A stretch of 21,029 nt of DNA from Streptosporangiaceae bacterium (lineage in GTDB: Bacteria > Actinomycetota > Actinomycetes > Streptosporangiales > Streptosporangiaceae), in NCBI GenBank assembly GCA_030040475.1, contig JASHTQ010000383.1:1-21029 (forward strand), given 5' to 3'. The position numbers were made by a program, and so were the translations under genes. Below are positions 7,482 through 14,684 of the stretch, piece after piece (positions within the stretch are counted from its first letter, which is position 1; each line of letters opens with the position of its first letter). The notes below the pieces were generated by a model. It was not told the origin of the DNA and ran no database searches. It saw only the letters and a program-made list of their open reading frames with translations.

Positions 7482-7642
7482 CATGGCGGTCCCGCGGCAG
7501 CGCCCGCCGGGCGGAAGGACCTTTACCTGACTGCAGCATCCGGGCCATTGACAAGGCCACACACGCAACGCAGTCTTGGGGTGGATTATCAGGTTGGGGG
7601 GCTTTCGTCACGACCGGTTACGAGCTGGACGGGAGTATCCCG

Positions 7643-7816
7643 GTGGGAGATCCGTCCGGCAGGATGACATTTCAGGTGTCGCGCGACATGGGGGATTTGA
7701 TGGTGCTGGTAACCGCTGCCAGAGAGGTGCTCGCCCGCGATGCCGCCGCCCGGGACGCGCGGGACGCCCGGCGCGCCCCGCTCATCGTGCGTGACCTGCG
7801 CGAGCGGCAGCACTGA
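7643..7816 (+). CDS. Small protein of unknown function coupled to the kinase gene
   Basis: A 57-codon frame whose TGA shares its A with the ATG of the kinase (TGATG), a classic translational coupling. The GTG at 7643 has GGGAG 7 bp upstream. ATG 7664 (50 residues) or ATG 7688 are alternatives. The protein is soluble and charged. Its second half (AREVLARDAAARDARDARRA, then PLIVRDLRERQH) is a predicted long amphipathic helix. Above the start, a TTGACA at 7548-7553 could be a -35 element, but no good -10 follows. I recognise no family. The coupling suggests a partner, substrate or expression leader of the kinase. Codon use fits a real gene, but this is not proven. Confidence 0.5.
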   Translation: MGDPSGRMTFQVSRDMGDLMVLVTAAREVLARDAAARDARDARRAPLIVRDLRERQH

Positions 7817-10020
7817 TGACCGGCCCATCCGGCGACCCGCAGGGCGCACCCCGCACCGGGCAGGATCCCGCGGCGGGCCCGGACCCGCAAGCGGACGCCA
7901 TGACACCGGACTCCGGCGACCGTTATTCGGCCGAGCAGCCTTGGTCGTGGGCACAGGTCACCTCCCCGCCGCAGCCGCCGAGCGAACCGAGCCCCCCGGT
8001 CGACGGCGAGAGCTACAGTCCGCCGGTAGAGGGTGAGAGCTACAGTCCGCCGGTAGAGGGTGAGAGCTACAGTCCGCCGGCCTTCGCCACGCCGCCCCCC
8101 GGCCAGGGCCAGGTTTCTCAGCGAGGCTGGCGAGCGCCCGGATACACCGAGCTGAAGGTGCTGGGCTTCGGCGGGTTCGGCGAGGTCGTCATGGCCAGGC
8201 ACGACATCTCGGGGATCCAGGTAGCGATCAAGTACCTGCGGCGCAGCCTGCTGGATAACCCGGGGTTCGCGGAGATGTTCCGCGCCGAGGCGCGAGTGCT
8301 CGCCTCGCTGCAGGACCGGAACGTGGTCCGGCTGTACGAGTACATCGAGGAGCCGGCCGGCGCGGCGATCGTGATGGAGCTGATCGACGGGGTCTCGCTG
8401 CGCCAGATCCTGTCTCGCCAGGGCGGGACCAGCGCGGAGGCGGCGCTCGTCGTGCTGCAGGGGTCGCTGCTCGGCCTGGCTGCTGTGCATCAGCGCGGCG
8501 TGGTGCACCGGGATTACAAGCCGGAGAACGTGCTGGTGGGCGGGGACGGGGTCAGCAAGCTGACCGACTTCGGGATCGCGGCGCGGGCCGGGGACCGGCC
8601 GATGCCGGCCGGGACGCTGGCGTATGCGCCGCCGGAGCAGTTGGCCGGCGGCCGGGCGACCCCGGCGACGGACGTGTACGCGGCCACGGCGACGTTCTAC
8701 GAGTGCCTGACCGGGCGCCCGCCGTTCACCGGCGATACGGCCGAGGCGCTGTTGTGGCAGCACACGTCGCAGCCGGTGCCGCTGGATCCGGTGCCGGCTC
8801 CGCTGCGGCCCATGGTGGCCGCCGGGATGGCCAAGAACCCGTCGGCCCGGCCGCCGGACGCGGCCAGTTTCGTCGCCGGGCTGAACGCGGCGGCGGCCGG
8901 CGCTTACGGCCCGGACTGGGAGAGCCGCGGCCGGTCGCATCTGGCGGAGGCGGCCCTGCTGCTGGCGGCGTTGTGGCCGTCGGGCGGGGCGCCCGCAGTC
9001 GCCGGCCAGGCGGTGCAGCACGTCGGGCTGTCCGGCGGCCAGCCCTCCCAGAACTACCAGCCGACCCAGAACTACCAGGCAACTCAGAATTACCAGCCGT
9101 CTCAGAACGCGCAGGCGTCTCAGTCGTACCAGGGCCAGCCGCACCAGGGCCAGCCTTACCAGGTATCTCGCGAGCCGGAGCGCGCCCGGCACCTTGGGAA
9201 TCTGAAGCACCTCAGCCGCCTGCGGCTGGCCCTGACCGCCGTCGGCGCGGCCGTGGTTGCCGCGGCCGTCGCGCTGGTCGTCATCGCTCCGTGGAAGAGC
9301 CCCCCGCCGGTGCTGAAACCGGCCGGGCTAGTGCTCGATGCGGCGACCACGACCTCGGTGGCGATCCGCTGGTCCAGCCCGGCGACCGGCCCCGAGCCCA
9401 CCGTCTACAAGATCCTTCGCAACGGCCAGCCCGTGGGCCAGGTCCCCGGCACCACCACCTACTTCCGTGAGACAGGGCTTCCCCCCGCCACCACCTTCCG
9501 GTTCCAGGTGTTCGCGGTCCGCGGCAACAAGAGGTCCCCCAGGTCCTCGGTGCTGACCGTGGCCACCGTTACCCCGCCGGTGTCCGCGGGTGTCCTGGAC
9601 CAGGCGTGGAACGTCCACTGGAAGGTCCTGTCCGCCTCCAGTAACGCGAACGCGAAAGTAGGACAAACGTGGAGTGACTCCTGGACCTTCACCCCGGCCT
9701 GCGCGGCCGTTTCGTGCAACGTGAGCGTGGCAGGCAGCCTCAACGGAACCCCGTTCACTACTGCCTCTCTCACCCACTCGGGCGCAAGTTACTCAGGGAA
9801 CACGACGGTTGGCGGGTACTGTACCGGGAGCAGCGGCAAGATCAAGCTGACCGACACCATGCAGATCCACCTCCAGGTCCAGGGCGCGAAGGTGGAGAGC
9901 GGGTCGTGGACCGCCACGTCGTGGACCGGCAGCGTGGCCCTGCATATCCCGGCCGCGAGCAATGCCACGCTGAACTGCTCGGCCGCCACGGTGCAGATGG
10001 ACATCTCCGGAACTCCGTGA
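7816..10020 (+). CDS. Transmembrane Ser/Thr protein kinase with extracellular fibronectin III and Cys-containing C-terminal domain
   Basis: A 734-residue PknB-type (Hanks-type) receptor kinase. Residues 1-105 are a Pro/Ser-rich tail with three VxGESYSPP repeats. The kinase domain (about 110-360) has a Gly loop GFGGFGEV, VAIK lysine K139, catalytic HRDYKPEN (D233, N238), and DFG D251 followed by YAPPEQL, so it looks active. The juxtamembrane region is Gln/Asn/Tyr-rich (about 409-449). One TM helix spans about 469-490. Outside lies an FN3 domain (about 500-585, YKILRNGQPVG and RFQVFAVRGNKRS), then a 145-residue beta-rich domain with four Cys (629, 634, 669, 721) of unknown family, possibly the sensor. 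It differs from PknB in lacking PASTA repeats. It is convergent with the EamA gene, 26 bp apart. Confidence 0.93.
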   Translation: MTGPSGDPQGAPRTGQDPAAGPDPQADAMTPDSGDRYSAEQPWSWAQVTSPPQPPSEPSPPVDGESYSPPVEGESYSPPVEGESYSPPAFATPPPGQGQVSQRGWRAPGYTELKVLGFGGFGEVVMARHDISGIQVAIKYLRRSLLDNPGFAEMFRAEARVLASLQDRNVVRLYEYIEEPAGAAIVMELIDGVSLRQILSRQGGTSAEAALVVLQGSLLGLAAVHQRGVVHRDYKPENVLVGGDGVSKLTDFGIAARAGDRPMPAGTLAYAPPEQLAGGRATPATDVYAATATFYECLTGRPPFTGDTAEALLWQHTSQPVPLDPVPAPLRPMVAAGMAKNPSARPPDAASFVAGLNAAAAGAYGPDWESRGRSHLAEAALLLAALWPSGGAPAVAGQAVQHVGLSGGQPSQNYQPTQNYQATQNYQPSQNAQASQSYQGQPHQGQPYQVSREPERARHLGNLKHLSRLRLALTAVGAAVVAAAVALVVIAPWKSPPPVLKPAGLVLDAATTTSVAIRWSSPATGPEPTVYKILRNGQPVGQVPGTTTYFRETGLPPATTFRFQVFAVRGNKRSPRSSVLTVATVTPPVSAGVLDQAWNVHWKVLSASSNANAKVGQTWSDSWTFTPACAAVSCNVSVAGSLNGTPFTTASLTHSGASYSGNTTVGGYCTGSSGKIKLTDTMQIHLQVQGAKVESGSWTATSWTGSVALHIPAASNATLNCSAATVQMDISGTP
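7999..8079 (+). repeat. Three 27-bp tandem repeats in the kinase N-terminus
   Basis: Three in-frame units encode VDGESYSPP, VEGESYSPP and VEGESYSPP; the last two are identical in DNA. The Ser/Tyr-Pro content in the cytoplasmic tail makes these possible autophosphorylation or docking sites (inference). The copy number may vary between strains by slippage. Confidence 0.9.
9040..9162 (+). repeat. Gln/Asn/Tyr-rich low-complexity repeats in the kinase juxtamembrane region
   Basis: Degenerate units of the type (P/A)(S/T)QNYQ recur, four to five times, followed by QGQPHQGQPYQ. The composition is polar and aromatic, like sequences that drive self-association or clustering. It separates the kinase domain from the membrane helix. 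Confidence 0.8.
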
Positions 10021-10046
10021 ACCAGGCGCGGCGAGCTGGCCGGATC

Positions 10047-11054
10047 TTACGACGCGACGAGCAGGATGCCGATCGCCGCGAGCGCAAGGCCGGCCCGCTG
10101 CACCCAGCGCAGCCGCTCGCCGAGCACCGTCCTGGCCAGCAGCACGGTGACCCCGGGATAGAGCGAGGCCAGCACGACGGCCAGGCCGAACATTCCCGTC
10201 CTTGCTGCCGTCACGTAGCAGATGTTCGCGACGACATCGATCGTGCCCGCCCCGGCCGCCGCCACAAGCAGCCGGCCGTCCCCTCCGCTCGAACCGGCTC
10301 CGCTCGAACCGGCTCCGCTCGAACCGGCTCCGCGTAGGCCCGGCCCGCGTTGGCCCAGGCCGCGCCGCCGCGGGCCGCGCCGCCGGAGGACGGGCCGCAG
10401 CACCACGAGCGCGACGACCACGCTCGCCAGTTCGCCGACCCGCGCGGACGCCACGGGCCACAGCGTCCCCGATTGCCCGGCGTCCCTGATCAGCAGGAAG
10501 AACAGGCCGAACCAGCCGCCGGCCCCGACGCCCCAGGCCAGCGCCCGGCCGGTACGCCCCGCCCGCCCCGCGCGACCCAACTCACCCGCGCGACCCGTAT
10601 CACCGGCACGGCGCGGCAACCGCTCGCCACCACCGTCGTCCCCGCCCGCCGAACTAGCCAGCACGATCGCCACCAGGCACAGCAACGCGCCCGCGTACAC
10701 GTCGGCCCCGGGCCGTTCGCCCTCGGCCAGCGCCACCGCGACCGGCAGGATCGTGGACACCAGCCCGGAGACCGGCGCCACGACGCTCATCGGCCCCGTC
10801 GCCAGGCCGGTGTAGAACATGATCAGCCCGAACCCGCCCGCCAGCCCGGCGCCGGCTCCCCAGGCCAGCCCGGTCAGGTCGGCCACGCCGACCGGCCCCG
10901 ACCACAGGACCGCGGCGGCGAGCGCGACCACGGAGCCCGCCGATTCGGCCAGCATGAGCACGGTCAGCACGGGAACCCTGCGGCTCGCCATCCCGCCGAT
11001 GAAGTCGCCGCAGCCGTAGAGCGCCGCCGCCGCCAGCCCGAGCAGGATCACCAT
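10047..11054 (-). CDS. EamA/DMT-superfamily transporter
   Basis: A 335-residue multi-pass membrane protein with the two-repeat EamA (drug/metabolite transporter) layout. About five hydrophobic segments occupy residues 1-140, starting LLGLAAAALYGCGDFIGG. A charged Gly/Arg-rich loop follows, then about five more segments to residue 335, ending with VLGERLRWVQRAGLALAAIG, a typical last-helix region. ATG 11054 has GGGAGG 6 bp upstream. The second half is interrupted by a hydrophilic insertion (about 225-260) built partly from GAGSS repeats. It is divergent from the ABATE/CGNR regulator and shares its operator region, so its expression is probably controlled by that regulator. The substrate is unknown. 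Confidence 0.88.
   Translation of the reverse strand: MVILLGLAAAALYGCGDFIGGMASRRVPVLTVLMLAESAGSVVALAAAVLWSGPVGVADLTGLAWGAGAGLAGGFGLIMFYTGLATGPMSVVAPVSGLVSTILPVAVALAEGERPGADVYAGALLCLVAIVLASSAGGDDGGGERLPRRAGDTGRAGELGRAGRAGRTGRALAWGVGAGGWFGLFFLLIRDAGQSGTLWPVASARVGELASVVVALVVLRPVLRRRGPRRRGLGQRGPGLRGAGSSGAGSSGAGSSGGDGRLLVAAAGAGTIDVVANICYVTAARTGMFGLAVVLASLYPGVTVLLARTVLGERLRWVQRAGLALAAIGILLVAS
10283..10332. repeat. 15-bp tandem repeat (3.3 copies) in the EamA gene
   Basis: The unit CTCCGCTCGAACCGG is repeated exactly three times from 10283 to 10327, with a partial fourth copy. It encodes in-frame GAGSS repeats in a cytoplasmic loop. It is a likely slippage-prone site of little structural effect. 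Confidence 0.9.
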
Positions 11055-11098
11055 GACGTGCCTCCCATCAGTCCGCCGATCCCGTGCCCAGAGAAATC

Positions 11099-11159
11099 GT
11101 GACTACTAAAACCAGTTTAGAAGTCACCAGGAGACCGGTCAAACCAATTGAGAGGTCAC
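11099..11159. promoter_or_regulatory. Three-site operator between the EamA and ABATE genes
   Basis: A motif close to GTTTAGAAGTCAC occurs three times: on the minus strand at 11099-11112 (GTTTTAGTAGTCAC), on the plus strand at 11115-11127, and on the plus strand at 11147-11159 (ATTGAGAGGTCAC). The first two form an almost perfect inverted repeat around CA. The second and third are direct repeats offset by 32 bp (three helical turns) that share AAACCA before the motif. The region is AT-rich and covers both divergent promoters, as expected for an autoregulator binding site. Confidence 0.6.
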
Positions 11160-11165
11160 AAGTGA

Positions 11166-11171
11166 TAGGCT
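11166..11171 (+). promoter_or_regulatory. -10 element of the ABATE gene, probable leaderless transcript
   Basis: TAGGCT ends 7 bp before the ATG at 11179, which places the transcription start at or next to the start codon. The G run directly before the ATG is too close to act as a normal ribosome site. No good -35 is seen; the operator repeat covers that region, so activation or repression there is plausible. Confidence 0.4.
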
Positions 11172-11178
11172 AGGGGGC

Positions 11179-11787
11179 ATGACCATGCCGTCGTGGGTGC
11201 CGGAGATCGAGACCAAGCCGGCCCCGGAGCCGCTGCTGCTCGTGCAGTCCTTCGTCAACACCTGGGACGGCGACCGCGCTTCCGACCTGCTCCTCGATCC
11301 CGCCACCGCGCGCGGCTGGCTGACCGAGGCCGGCCTGTGGAGCGCGCCGCGCGCGCCGGAACCCGCCGAGCTGCACCTGGCCCGCGCCGTGCGCGAGGGC
11401 ATCCGGGCGCTACTGGTGACCAACGCCGGCGGCCCGCCGCCCGCGCCCGAGGTCCTGGACCCGGTACACGCCGCCGCCCAGGCGTCCAGGCCCGTCCTCG
11501 ACCTCGAGCCCGACGGGCGGGTCAGCCTAGGCCCGGCACCCGCCGAGGCCGGAGCCGGAGCCGGAGCCGGAGCCGAAGGTATCGAGCCAGCCCTGCTCAC
11601 CCTCCTGCTGGTGATCCGCGACGCGCAGCACGACGGCACCTGGTCGCGGCTGAAGGCCTGCGGCAACCCGGACTGCCAGTGGGCCTTCTACGACCGCTCG
11701 CACAGCCGCGTCGGCGCCTGGTGCGACATGGCCACCTGCGGCAACCGGATCAAGAACCGCAAGCTCAGGCAGCGCCAGCGCGCCTAG
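11179..11787 (+). CDS. ABATE-domain regulator with CGNR zinc finger
   Basis: A 202-residue protein with an N-terminal ABATE (stress-induced alpha/beta) domain, LLLVQSFVNTWDGDRASDLL onward. Its C-terminal CGNR zinc finger (about 165-200) reads KACGNPDCQWAFYDRSHSR, then WCDMATCGNRIKNRKLR. Four Cys and the CGNR signature are present, and the Arg/Lys-rich end is expected to contact DNA. The family is thought to regulate transcription, but few members are studied. An Ala/Gly-rich spacer (GAGAGAG, around 125-133) separates the domains. Its promoter region holds a repeated motif it may bind itself, and the divergent EamA transporter is the likely target. The stop codon overlaps that of the hydrolase on the other strand. 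Confidence 0.9.
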   Translation: MTMPSWVPEIETKPAPEPLLLVQSFVNTWDGDRASDLLLDPATARGWLTEAGLWSAPRAPEPAELHLARAVREGIRALLVTNAGGPPPAPEVLDPVHAAAQASRPVLDLEPDGRVSLGPAPAEAGAGAGAGAEGIEPALLTLLLVIRDAQHDGTWSRLKACGNPDCQWAFYDRSHSRVGAWCDMATCGNRIKNRKLRQRQRA

Positions 11788-13100
11788 CCCGAGCTCGGAA
11801 ACGCCGACCCGATCCACGCCGCGATCCCCGCGACGACCTCGGCGTCGACGTGCTGGGCGGGCTCGTACTCCGCCGGCGTCGACGGCCCGGACCCGGGGAA
11901 GAACAGGTGGTTGTCCGCCTCGTAGACCCGGAACGTGACGTCGGGCCTGCCGTCGAGCGCGTCCTTCCACCGGGCCAGGTCATCGGCCACGGTGGCCTGG
12001 TAGTCGCGGCCGCCCTGCACGATGAGCATCGGCAGGCTCAGCTCCGCGGCGGTCCGGGCCGGGTCGTATGCCCGCACGTCAAGCCAGTACGCCGCGGGCA
12101 CGCCGAACGGCAGTTCGCTATCCGGCGTCGCCTCCGACAGGCCCGGGTCGTCCACCGCCCGTGCCTGCCTTTCGATCACGTCCAGCGCCGGCCGGGCGGC
12201 GACCGCCGCGGCATCCGAAGCGCCAAGCAAGGCGAGGTAGCGGAACTGCCGCGCCGCGGCCCAGTGCATCGGCTGCGCCCCGCCGGCCAGGATGACAAGC
12301 CCGGCCACCGAGGGTCCGGCCGCCGAGGACAGGGCGGCGTCCGCGACCCGCGGCGCCACGGTCCCGCCCAGGCTGTGCCCGGCCACGAAGATCCGCCCCG
12401 CGTGCCCGGCCAGCACACCGAGAGCGGCCACAGCGGAAGGCACGTACTCGTCGGCCAGCGTGAATCCGCGGTTCTCCGCGACCTGCTCGGGGTGCGCGAA
12501 GGTCACCTTGTCGAAGCGGAGCACCGCCACCCCGGCGCTGGCCAGCCCCCAGGCGAGGTCCTTCAGCGGCTTGTTCCGCCCGATGGTCTCGTCCCTGTCC
12601 TGCGGCCCCGACCCCGCCAGCAGCACCACCCCGGGCACCGGCCCGTCACGACGCCGCGGCAGGCTCAGCGTCCCGCCCACGGCCAGCGGCCCGTCGCCGA
12701 CCGAAACGTCCTGCTCGGTGAACGCGTCGGCATCGGCATAGCCCGGCGGCTCCCACGGCAGGGCCGGTTCCAGGGCGCTGGCGGGAAGCAGCTGGATCCC
12801 GGTGATCCAGTTCTCCTCGCCGGCCAGCCCCACCGCGACCGTCAGCGTGCCGTGCTCGAAGGTAACCGGGACCTTCACCAGCACCCCGCCACCCGGCCCG
12901 GCCGACTCGGTCACCACGCCGCCGCCGACCGAGATGAGCTGGCCGTTGCGGGCCAGTTCGGCCGCCCAGGCCCCCCGCAGTGCCTCGGCGGGCACCATCG
13001 GCCGAAGCCGGGGCGCGAACCTCTCCGTGATCTCCTCGAACCGCCCCTGCCTGGCCAGCTCGATGACCGCCAGTCCCGCCGCGGCCGACGTGGAATCCAT
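11784..13100 (-). CDS. Alpha/beta hydrolase with N-terminal DUF3887 domain
   Basis: 438 residues from ATG 13100, chosen for its GGGAGGA site; a longer frame starting ten codons upstream is less likely. The N-terminal 110 residues fit DUF3887, a small NTF2-like fold often fused to dienelactone-hydrolase-like enzymes. The hydrolase domain follows, with oxyanion-side LLAGSGPQDRDE, nucleophile elbow GHSLGG (Ser243), acid in QGGRDYQ (Asp366) and catalytic histidine in EADNHLFF (His398). No signal peptide is seen, so it is likely cytoplasmic. An esterase or peptidase-like activity is inferred; the substrate is unknown. It lies 61 bp downstream of the sortase gene on the same strand and could be cotranscribed with it. 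Confidence 0.9.
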   Translation of the reverse strand: MDSTSAAAGLAVIELARQGRFEEITERFAPRLRPMVPAEALRGAWAAELARNGQLISVGGGVVTESAGPGGGVLVKVPVTFEHGTLTVAVGLAGEENWITGIQLLPASALEPALPWEPPGYADADAFTEQDVSVGDGPLAVGGTLSLPRRRDGPVPGVVLLAGSGPQDRDETIGRNKPLKDLAWGLASAGVAVLRFDKVTFAHPEQVAENRGFTLADEYVPSAVAALGVLAGHAGRIFVAGHSLGGTVAPRVADAALSSAAGPSVAGLVILAGGAQPMHWAAARQFRYLALLGASDAAAVAARPALDVIERQARAVDDPGLSEATPDSELPFGVPAAYWLDVRAYDPARTAAELSLPMLIVQGGRDYQATVADDLARWKDALDGRPDVTFRVYEADNHLFFPGSGPSTPAEYEPAQHVDAEVVAGIAAWIGSAFPSSG

Positions 13101-13161
13101 AGCTTCCTCCCGCCGGGCAGCATGACACACCGCGGACCCGGCGCGCCACGGTCAGCCGCCG

Positions 13162-13887
13162 TCAGGCATGCACAGGCTGCCGGGACGAGGCGAGGGACGC
13201 GAACACAACGGTGGAACTGAGGTAATGCCCGGTGGCCCAGTCGAAGGCGCCGCCGCACGTTATCAGCCGCAGCGCGGCGAAGCCGGTCGGGCCGTAAATG
13301 GATTTTGCCGGGAAAGCGGATTTGAGGTACTCACGCACGCCGGTGACACGGAAAATGGCCGTGACCCCATCGGCAAGCGTCACGTCGATGGTGTCTCCGG
13401 GCTGCAGCGCGCCGAGCCTGAAGAAGACCGCGGGCCCCTTATAGCTATCGACGTGACCCTCGATGACCGAGGCGCCGATCTGGCCGGGAGTGGCCGAGTA
13501 CTTGTACCATGCCGCCTCGTCGGCACTGGTGTAAAGCGACGGGACCTGGATCGTCCCGTCGGCGTTGAGCCCGAGATGCAACAGCCTGGAGTGAACGCCG
13601 ATGGCCGGGATATCCACGGACACAGGCACCGAACGCGACAGCGACAGCCCGCCAGCGCCCCCGATCCGGCCAGCGGCCGACAAGCCGGGCTGCGGCGCGT
13701 GCACCTGCGAAGCGAGCACAAAACCCATCGCCGCGAGCCCGCCCACGATCAGCAGGCAGCCGAACACCCCTGCCATCCGCGCCACAAGGCTCAGCGGCCT
13801 GCGCGGCGGGGGAGCAAGCCCGGCTTGCGGCCAGGAAACGACGACCCGAAACCCGGCTATACGCCGCCACTGCCCGCCATCCCCCAA
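13162..13887 (-). CDS. Class F-type sortase, membrane-anchored
   Basis: A 241-residue sortase: short cytoplasmic N-terminus, one TM helix (about 39-60), then the catalytic beta-barrel with VIEGHVDS (catalytic His145) and LRLITCGGAFDWATGHY (catalytic Cys211). Sortases cleave a C-terminal sorting signal and attach proteins to the envelope. The transpeptidase Arg normally found after the Cys strand is not obvious: the segment reads GHYLSSTVVF, with Leu where related enzymes I recall have Arg. The start is taken as TTG 13887 with AAGGGA 8 bp upstream; an internal ATG before the TM helix is possible. It is divergent from a likely substrate gene at 14117. A TAGGCT on the minus strand at 13929-13934 may be its -10. 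Confidence 0.87.
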   Translation of the reverse strand: MGDGGQWRRIAGFRVVVSWPQAGLAPPPRRPLSLVARMAGVFGCLLIVGGLAAMGFVLASQVHAPQPGLSAAGRIGGAGGLSLSRSVPVSVDIPAIGVHSRLLHLGLNADGTIQVPSLYTSADEAAWYKYSATPGQIGASVIEGHVDSYKGPAVFFRLGALQPGDTIDVTLADGVTAIFRVTGVREYLKSAFPAKSIYGPTGFAALRLITCGGAFDWATGHYLSSTVVFASLASSRQPVHA

Positions 13888-13928
13888 TGCCGTTGTCCCT
13901 TGCTGTATCTTCCCGAGGGTGTACTCCT

Positions 13929-13934
13929 AGCCTA
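13929..13934 (-). promoter_or_regulatory. Candidate -10 element of the sortase gene
   Basis: TAGGCT, within an AT-rich patch (AATATTAGGCT), lies about 40 bp before the TTG start. This leaves room for the AAGGGA ribosome site at 13896-13901. The same hexamer serves as candidate -10 of the ABATE gene. No convincing -35 is seen. Confidence 0.3.
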
Positions 13935-14027
13935 ATATTCCAGTGATGAACAGGCCATTGCATGTCTGGGCCGTCCGCGGGCATTACCTTTATGTCGGCC
14001 GGCGTTTTCCTGACCTGTCATCGCCTA

Positions 14028-14048
14028 CCCGGGTCGGCCCGAACCGGG
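14028..14048. promoter_or_regulatory. Imperfect palindrome in the sortase/substrate divergent region
   Basis: A 21-bp sequence with 9 of 10 symmetric pairs (CCCGGGTCGG and CCGAACCGGG around a central C). It lies between the divergent sortase and sortase-substrate genes. It could be an operator or a hairpin in the leader of the gene at 14117; in such GC-rich DNA a chance palindrome is possible. Confidence 0.3.
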
Positions 14049-14116
14049 CTGGCCACGCGCTTTCCCGTTCCGCTGCCGGTTCCGACGCCATGCCCCCGGG
14101 CGCATGAGGAGGTTCG

Positions 14117-14560
14117 ATGAAGGTGCGCACCACGATCGCGGCGGCGCTGCGAGCGAGGCTGGCCGTCATCGGCTACGGCGCCCTGACGCTGTTCGCCCTG
14201 GTGGCGATCTCCGCGTGCACGTCGACCACGTCGCCCCCGGTCACCCTTTCGCCGTCCAATTCCGGCTCGCCGACCGCGAGTTCCACCGCGAGTTCCGCCG
14301 TCACGACCACGCCGACGCCGACCCCGACGACCACCGTCACCGCGACCGCGACCGCCACTGCCACCGCGACGCCCACCCCGACGGTGACGCATACCCAGAC
14401 GCCGACCCCGGCCGCTAGCACCCCCGTCGCGGCCCCGCAGACGGGCGGCGGCGGCACCGCCGGGTTCCAGGACGGCCTGCTGTTCGCCCTGGGCGCCGCC
14501 GCGATCGTGCTCGGCGCCGGCACCCTGGCCTTCCGCCGCCTGCTCACCAGGGGTCGCTGA
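14117..14560 (+). CDS. Surface protein with lipobox and C-terminal sortase-like sorting signal
   Basis: A 147-residue exported protein with three parts. The signal sequence ends in VAISAC, a good lipobox with Cys34, so lipid attachment is possible. A Ser/Thr/Pro-rich stalk (about 35-105, many TPTPT and TATAT units) looks extended and could be glycosylated. The end is AAPQTGGGGTAG (about 105-116), a TM helix (about 120-140) and a basic tail RRLLTRGR, the layout of a sorting signal with an APQTG-type motif in place of LPxTG. GAGGAGG upstream of ATG 14117 gives a clear start. The divergent sortase is the obvious processing enzyme (inference from neighbourhood). The function may be a cell-wall spacer or a small wall-anchored lipoprotein. 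Confidence 0.82.
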   Translation: MKVRTTIAAALRARLAVIGYGALTLFALVAISACTSTTSPPVTLSPSNSGSPTASSTASSAVTTTPTPTPTTTVTATATATATATPTPTVTHTQTPTPAASTPVAAPQTGGGGTAGFQDGLLFALGAAAIVLGAGTLAFRRLLTRGR

Positions 14561-14635
14561 CCCCCGCCCGCCCCAACCCGACCGCCGCCGCACCGCGCCC
14601 CCGGTCCCGCCCGGCCCGGCCGAGCCCCGTAACGC

Positions 14636-14661
14636 CCTTTTTTATGCCGAACGATCCGTGG
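14636..14661. repeat. Third copy of the AT-rich motif seen at 1401-1453
   Basis: CCTTTTTTAT, then GCCGAACGATCCGTGG, matches 1429-1453 at about 22 of 26 positions (one T indel, three substitutions). It lies between the convergent ends of the surface-protein gene and the glycoside-hydrolase-like gene. A transcript from the left would reach a GC-rich stretch followed by the T run, so a terminator role is plausible. The GC-rich second half being conserved 13 kb apart suggests more than a simple T tract. Confidence 0.5.
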
Positions 14662-14684
14662 CTCGACTCCCGCCCTCACGAACC

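Noticed and set aside
7672..9210. Long minus-strand open frame opposite the kinase
   Set aside because: Low-complexity composition mirrored from the kinase codons, including its repeats; the kinase motifs on the plus strand are decisive.
11193..13220. Long plus-strand open frame through the ABATE and hydrolase genes
   Set aside because: Crosses two well-supported genes and consists of Arg/Pro/Gly-rich sequence with no recognisable domain.
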